This document shows, in pieces, positions 29,921-32,795 of a stretch of 32,795 nt of DNA; the stretch's first letter is position 1, and each line of letters starts with the position of its first letter. The notes under the pieces are model-generated. The model saw only the letters and a list, made by a program, of their open reading frames with translations, was not told the origin of the DNA and ran no database searches. Origin of the DNA: JANXSS01 sp043729515 (GTDB taxonomy: Bacteria > Pseudomonadota > Gammaproteobacteria > Burkholderiales > Burkholderiaceae_D). Where the stretch lies: assembly GCA_043729515.1 (NCBI GenBank), contig JAYTLK010000006.1, positions 1 through 32,795 on the forward strand. Reading direction: 5' to 3'. The position numbers and the translations under genes are program-made.

Positions 29921-30478
29921 GTTCAGTTCCTTCCCCGTTAGGCTGACCCGGACTTGCTTGGTCAGTGAACGTATTCTGGAAGAAACATTTACTTAGGGAA
30001 ATAGCGAAACGCCGGTATTTTTCGTCGGAACGACGATGCGCCGCTTGTCGGCGTTTGTCTTACAAACGCCAAGCGGCAATGGGTACACACCATCAAGGAA
30101 TGGCGTGGCGGCTGGCTTGCAGGCCGACTTTTACAATAAACCTCGTGTTGCAATTGAGCAAAAAATAGCGGCATTTTCGGCAAATCCGTGCAACGTAACG
30201 CTCTCTAAACGCATTATTTTTGAGTCTCAACGTCAGTACACCTCGGTAAAAACCCTGCAATTCGTTGTTTCGGGGCAACTTATCGCAGAGATTTTCCGAC
30301 GTCTGATCCTTTAACGGCGCTGGAATACGAAACTTGAGAGCTTAAGCAAAAATATTTCCGGCTTTTTCTTCCGCTTCTTCCTGCCCTTCCTTCGAGCGCG
30401 CTGTTCTCACTCCATGTTTCAGGTAACGGCACCGAATCGCCCGACTTTAGGCCATGTCGTAAAAATAATCGCAAGCTC
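29921..30478. promoter_or_regulatory. Long upstream region of flhDC
   Basis: These 558 bases contain no gene that I can support and are less GC-rich than the flanking genes. They probably hold the flhDC promoter and regulator sites, as in other FlhDC organisms where this region integrates many signals. Visible items: a strong hairpin at 30041-30076, a six-base inverted repeat TCGTCG/CGACGA at 30022-30036, the palindrome GCTTAAGC at 30340-30347, and a weak leftward sigma-70-like pair (TTGCTC at 30156-30161, 17 bases, TATTGT at 30133-30138, minus strand). The promoter pair matches only three and four of six consensus bases and is a guess. Confidence 0.45.
30041..30076. repeat. Strong hairpin in the flhDC leader
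   Basis: CCGCTTG and GCGTTTGT (30041-30047 and 30051-30058) pair perfectly with ACAAACGC and CAAGCGG (30062-30069 and 30070-30076). This gives a 15-base-pair stem with a three-base bulge and a three-base loop. No T-run follows on either strand, so it is not an ordinary terminator. It lies about 120 bases before flhD and could fold in the flhDC transcript leader, or be a regulator-binding or repeat-derived element. Confidence 0.6.
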
Positions 30479-30685
30479 TCAGATACCTCCATTGCGCATT
30501 TTCTCGATTCGCTGCACCGACGCGTCGGTATCGACTGTCCCTTCGATCATCTGCTGTTCGGCGCGAATGTCGTTCAGCGTTTCTTCCTGCGCCAGACGGT
30601 TGCGGTCGGCTTCTTCTGCTTTTTGAATGGCAGCGCGTTCTGAATCCGACAAGGCGCCGTGGTCTGGCTTGTTTTCCATCGTCAT
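30479..30685 (-). CDS. Small charged helical protein, function unknown
   Basis: I do not recognise a family. The ATG at 30685 follows AGGAG by six bases (ATG 30688 is three bases closer) and gives 68 residues, very rich in Glu, Asp, Gln and Arg, with a predicted long helix (SDSERAAIQKAEEADRNRLA and onwards to RAEQQMIEGTVDTDASVQRI) and ending EKMRNGGI. It is likely soluble and helical or coiled-coil. It lies 32 bases after the DnaJ-like zinc-motif gene on the same strand, and the two likely form one small transcript. The clear ribosome site and codon pattern support it as real. Confidence 0.6.
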   Translation of the reverse strand: MTMENKPDHGALSDSERAAIQKAEEADRNRLAQEETLNDIRAEQQMIEGTVDTDASVQRIEKMRNGGI

Positions 30686-30717
30686 CATGTTCTCCTGTAG
30701 AAGACTGGCCTGAGCCG

Positions 30718-30915
30718 TCAACCGCCGCCGATGCCCTGGATGACGATTCCCGTGCCATCACAGTCCGGACAAGCCTGGCTCGCCGCCAGCATGCCGCTGC
30801 CGCCACAGCGAGGGCAAGTATCTTCCCCGGTGCCGACCGTGCCTGCTGGCGCGTCGTCACCCGGATTTGGCGCAAGCGCGCCGTTCTGATTGATTGCATT
30901 TGACGAATCCTGCAT
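30718..30915 (-). CDS. Small protein with DnaJ-type zinc motif
   Basis: The ATG at 30915 has GGAG six bases upstream and gives 65 residues. The N-terminal half is polar and Asn/Gly/Pro-rich; the C-terminal half carries two C-x-x-C-x-G-x-G units (CPRCGGSGM and CPDCDGTGI), the zinc-binding motif of DnaJ's central domain, ending in a Gly-rich tail. One such pair can make one zinc site. It may be a small zinc-binding chaperone-like or assembly protein; the function is unknown. The frame is open further upstream to 31050, but that part has no ribosome site and is not protein-like. Confidence 0.65.
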   Translation of the reverse strand: MQDSSNAINQNGALAPNPGDDAPAGTVGTGEDTCPRCGGSGMLAASQACPDCDGTGIVIQGIGGG

Positions 30916-31123
30916 GTCGTTCTCCGAAAAACTGGTTGGAGTTACAACTTCGAGGAATGTTCCGTCAGTTTGTCGGTTCGGCGACAGGGTCTTTGATGGC
31001 GCGGTCCGAACTTGTTTCGGGCGATGCAAAAGCGAGCCAAACGTTGGCAAAGTTCGCCGAGAAAAATCTTGGCAGGGACACCGTGTATCAGCTCATCGGC
31101 ACAACGAAACCCGTGCCAATCCC

Positions 31124-31153
31124 CTGCCTTGCGCGAATGTTTGATGGCATAAT
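31124..31153 (+). promoter_or_regulatory. Possible sigma-70 promoter of tRNA-Ser
   Basis: CATAAT at 31148-31153 matches the -10 consensus at five of six positions and lies 12 bases before the tRNA start. Eighteen bases upstream is CTGCCT (31124-31129), a poor -35 match (three of six). The -10 position and sequence suit a tRNA promoter; the -35 is uncertain. Confidence 0.4.
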
Positions 31154-31165
31154 GCGGCCCTGACA

Positions 31166-31255
31166 GGAAGCGTGGCCGAGCGGTTGAAGGCACCAGTCTT
31201 GAAAACTGGCGACGGCGTGAGCCGTTCGTGAGTTCGAATCTCACCGCTTCCGCCA
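31166..31255 (+). tRNA. tRNA-Ser (anticodon UGA)
   Basis: The cloverleaf can be drawn directly. Acceptor stem GGAAGCG (31166-31172) pairs with CGCTTCC (31245-31251), followed by discriminator G and an encoded CCA (31253-31255). The anticodon stem CCAGT/ACTGG encloses CTTGAAA with anticodon TGA at 31200-31202, which reads UCA serine codons. A long variable arm (GACGGC...GCCGTTC region) is typical of serine tRNAs, and the T arm reads GTGAG TTCGAATCTCAC. Length with CCA is 90 bases. Confidence 0.97.
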
Positions 31256-31541
31256 CTTCTCCTACGAGAACATACTCACTTTTCGCTCTACCCCCCCACC
31301 TACCCCCCCAAGAATTTGCGACGTAATGCGCTGAAAGTAGCCGCTTTCTGTCGTCATGAAATTTGATTGTTTTGTGTGGGAGGAAAATAATCTGCACGTG
31401 GGAGTATAAGTGGTCCCCCGTTCCCACCCTTCCCAGACTTTCTAGCCCCCCCATCCCCTTGCGCGCGCGGGCGAGAAGTTGTGGGCTAGCCTTAAAGCGA
31501 AAGAGTACAGCCGGTTTCCGCTTGGCGCGCTGCTCAGAGTT
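31256..31541. other. Non-coding stretch after tRNA-Ser with C-runs
   Basis: I find no credible gene. Two near-copies of CTACCCCCCCA stand in tandem at about 31291-31312, with more C-runs near 31411 and 31446. No second copy of the tRNA 3' end, which would mark an integration site, is seen in the window, and no integrase gene is present. The stretch may be remnant DNA of a past insertion next to the tRNA gene, but that is a guess from position and composition. Confidence 0.4.
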
Positions 31542-31775
31542 TTAATTTTCCCTGCTCCTCATGCCACCGGCAGGCAGGTGCGCAAGGCTTTCATAAGCCG
31601 CTTCACGAACGCGACCGTACAAATGCTGCGGTTGGGGGTCGCTGCGGCCACAGCACGCTTCCACAAAGTCAAGAAAATGGTGATTGTGGTCAAACCTTGC
31701 CTTAAGTCGCGCAGCCAGCAACGCACCAATGGTTTTCTTGCCTGCACTTGGCCAGCTGTTGATGTAGATGAGCAT
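31542..31775 (-). pseudogene. Decayed N-terminal fragment of a P-loop NTPase/kinase-like protein
   Basis: The 77-residue frame begins MLIYINSWPSAGKKTIGALL and continues ARLKARFDHNHHFLD. It closely recalls small AAA/kinase-like proteins that start (from memory) MLIYINGWPGAGKKTIG...NHHLLD and are about 170-200 residues long. Here two Walker A glycines are serine, and the frame ends after 77 residues, well short of a full domain. A truncated, decaying copy is the simplest reading. It lies alone beside tRNA-Ser. A short functional protein is less likely. Confidence 0.6.
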
Positions 31776-32005
31776 TCGGGGCCGGGAATGCAGTGCATTG
31801 GCAACGGCTTAAATCTTTGTCGTGCGGGCGTACACATGCAGCATTTTTTCCATCACAAATGCTTTTGTAATTAACAATAAATCACGCCATTACGCCTTGG
31901 TCTACACGACTGGCGCGTCCTTTCGATTCGCCAATTTGACAATACCGTTTTAATTATTGTTTCTCGGTTACATTATGTTTCCCAGTTCTCAAAATTCAGG
32001 GTTAT
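31776..32005 (+). promoter_or_regulatory. AT-rich upstream region of the H-NOX gene
   Basis: The 230 bases before the H-NOX start turn AT-rich from about 31840, in contrast to the coding DNA. TTGACA occurs at 31936-31941, a perfect sigma-70 -35 box, but no good -10 box stands 16-18 bases downstream (TATTGT at 31955-31960 is only 13 bases away). A promoter for the rightward H-NOX unit is expected here, and a redox- or NO-responsive regulator site is possible, but none is identified. Confidence 0.4.
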
Positions 32006-32545
32006 ATGAAAGGTATCGTTTTCAATTTGCTTGAAAAAGCCGTCAGTACAGAGTTCGGCGAGGAGACTTGGGACAAGCTGCTCGACGAGGCAAACCTGTC
32101 GGGCGCTTACACATCCCTCGGCAGCTATGCCGACGACGAAATCATCGCTCTGGTCGGTGTGGCGTCGAAGACGCTCAACCTGCCGCCCGCCGACGTCCTG
32201 CGCTGGTTTGGCCAACGCGCCATGCCTTTGCTGTTCGCCCGTCATGCCGACTTTTTCAACGACCATGCTGAAACAAGGAGCTTCTTGCTTTCGCTGAACA
32301 ACATCATTCATCCGGAAGTGCACAAACTGTATCCGGGTGCGATCACGCCGGTGTTCGATTTCGGGGCCGACGATGATGGCGGCTTGACTATCGGCTACAG
32401 CTCGCCGCGCAAGTTGTGCGCATTAGCGGAAGGCTTCATAAAGGGTGCTGCCGAGCATTTCCATGAGCAAGTGGAGATCGAGCAGCAACAATGCATCCAT
32501 GATGGAGCTTCCAAATGCGTGTTCCATGTCCGATTTTGTCAATGA
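32006..32545 (+). CDS. H-NOX heme nitric-oxide sensor
   Basis: H-NOX proteins bind heme and sense NO (or O2), and usually control a partner kinase or cyclase encoded beside them. The 179-residue protein has the full signature: proximal heme ligand His102 (NNIIHPEVHKLYPG), Pro115, and the heme-propionate motif Tyr131-Ser133-Arg135 (YSSPRKLC), numbered as in the Thermoanaerobacter family prototype. Position 140, where O2-binding members carry a distal tyrosine, is leucine, so an NO-selective sensor is predicted. Cysteines 138, 163 and 171 lie where facultative aerobes' H-NOX proteins have a zinc/thiol site. A CAGGG-type ribosome site precedes the ATG. The next gene overlaps by 20 bases. Confidence 0.95.
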   Translation: MKGIVFNLLEKAVSTEFGEETWDKLLDEANLSGAYTSLGSYADDEIIALVGVASKTLNLPPADVLRWFGQRAMPLLFARHADFFNDHAETRSFLLSLNNIIHPEVHKLYPGAITPVFDFGADDDGGLTIGYSSPRKLCALAEGFIKGAAEHFHEQVEIEQQQCIHDGASKCVFHVRFCQ

Positions 32546-32795
32546 CGCAGCGGCGCTAAGCGCCGAAATCGTACGCCTGAACCGGCGTCTGCTGCGCGCG
32601 ACTACCGCGCGCCATGAAGCCGAAGCGATCGCTGAACGCGGCCTGCGCGACCTGTTTCAAAGACAGCAGGAGATTGCCCTGCTGGAAACGATCGCCACGG
32701 CAGCGAACCAGGCTACCAGCGTGAAAGACGCGATGTGCCACGCCCTTGCTGCGGTATGCAAGTTCGCATATTGGCCGCTAGGCCATTTGCTGCTG
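32526..32795 (+). CDS. Start of a GAF-type signalling protein coupled to H-NOX (cut by window edge)
   Basis: An open frame from ATG 32526 runs without a stop for 90 codons to the window end. It begins inside the 3' end of the H-NOX gene (20-base overlap, different frame), which indicates translational coupling. Residues about 10-55 are a charged coiled coil (SAEIVRLNRRLLRATTARHE and on to RGLRDLFQRQQEIALLETI), followed by a segment like the start of a GAF domain (TSVKDAMCHALAAVCKFAYW). Such proteins next to H-NOX are normally sensor histidine kinases or c-di-GMP enzymes; which one cannot be decided because the output domain lies outside. Confidence 0.85.
   Translation, partial: MSDFVNDAAALSAEIVRLNRRLLRATTARHEAEAIAERGLRDLFQRQQEIALLETIATAANQATSVKDAMCHALAAVCKFAYWPLGHLLL

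Noticed and set aside
29989..30183. Minus-strand ORF of 64 codons in the flhDC leader
   Set aside because: No ribosome site, it spans the hairpin, and the composition is not protein-like.
30942..31454. Minus-strand ORF of 170 codons across tRNA-Ser
   Set aside because: It reads antisense through the tRNA gene, a frequent false gene call in databases.

Overview
The window looks like a chromosomal segment of a motile, GC-rich betaproteobacterium (Burkholderiales, most likely near the Oxalobacteraceae). The reasons are the gene content and order (flhDC - motAB - che - flhBAF - flhG - fliA - motCD beside flgBCD and flgAMN), the FlhDC master regulator combined with FlhF/FlhG, and the protein sequences. 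The family assignment is inference; no 16S rRNA gene or other taxonomic marker is present.

Left end (1-3204): the start of the rod/hook operon runs leftwards (flgB, flgC, 5' part of flgD). Divergently, flgA, flgM and flgN run rightwards; flgM has a recognisable sigma-28 promoter and a rho-independent terminator follows flgN. Next (3205-9966) is an accessory insert: a very large secreted RHS/YD-repeat protein with a variable C-terminal effector-like domain of lower GC, and an overlapping small membrane protein that is probably its immunity partner. Two palindromes precede the rhs gene. The putative immunity ORF runs convergently into motD.

Centre (9794-27870), all leftwards: a motA-motB-cheZ-like-cheY-cheA-cheR-cheD-cheB block; cheY with a catalytically degenerate EAL-HDOD gene in the place where cheZ often lies; then flhB-flhA-flhF-flhG-fliA-motC-motD, tightly packed with 4-19 base overlaps. 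The cell thus has two stator systems (MotAB and MotCD), export-gate proteins, the polar-placement pair FlhF/FlhG, the flagellar sigma factor and most of a chemotaxis pathway. cheW and receptor genes are absent from the window.

Right end (28039-32795): a membrane-anchored methyltransferase lies between motA and flhC. The master regulator flhD-flhC follows, its junction carrying a 12-base degenerate tandem repeat, with a long leader containing a strong hairpin upstream. Then come a two-gene small-protein unit with a DnaJ-like zinc motif, tRNA-Ser(UGA), a decayed P-loop NTPase fragment, and an H-NOX nitric-oxide sensor overlapping the start of a GAF-type signalling protein cut by the window edge.

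Flow of control, from known families: FlhDC turns on the structural, export and fliA genes; FlgM holds FliA until the hook is complete; FliA then drives late genes, including flgM itself; the Che proteins act on the switch that MotAB/MotCD power. The least ordinary parts are the rhs-immunity insert, the flhD-flhC repeat, the FlhG with a degraded P-loop, and the signalling genes that stand where cheZ would be expected.
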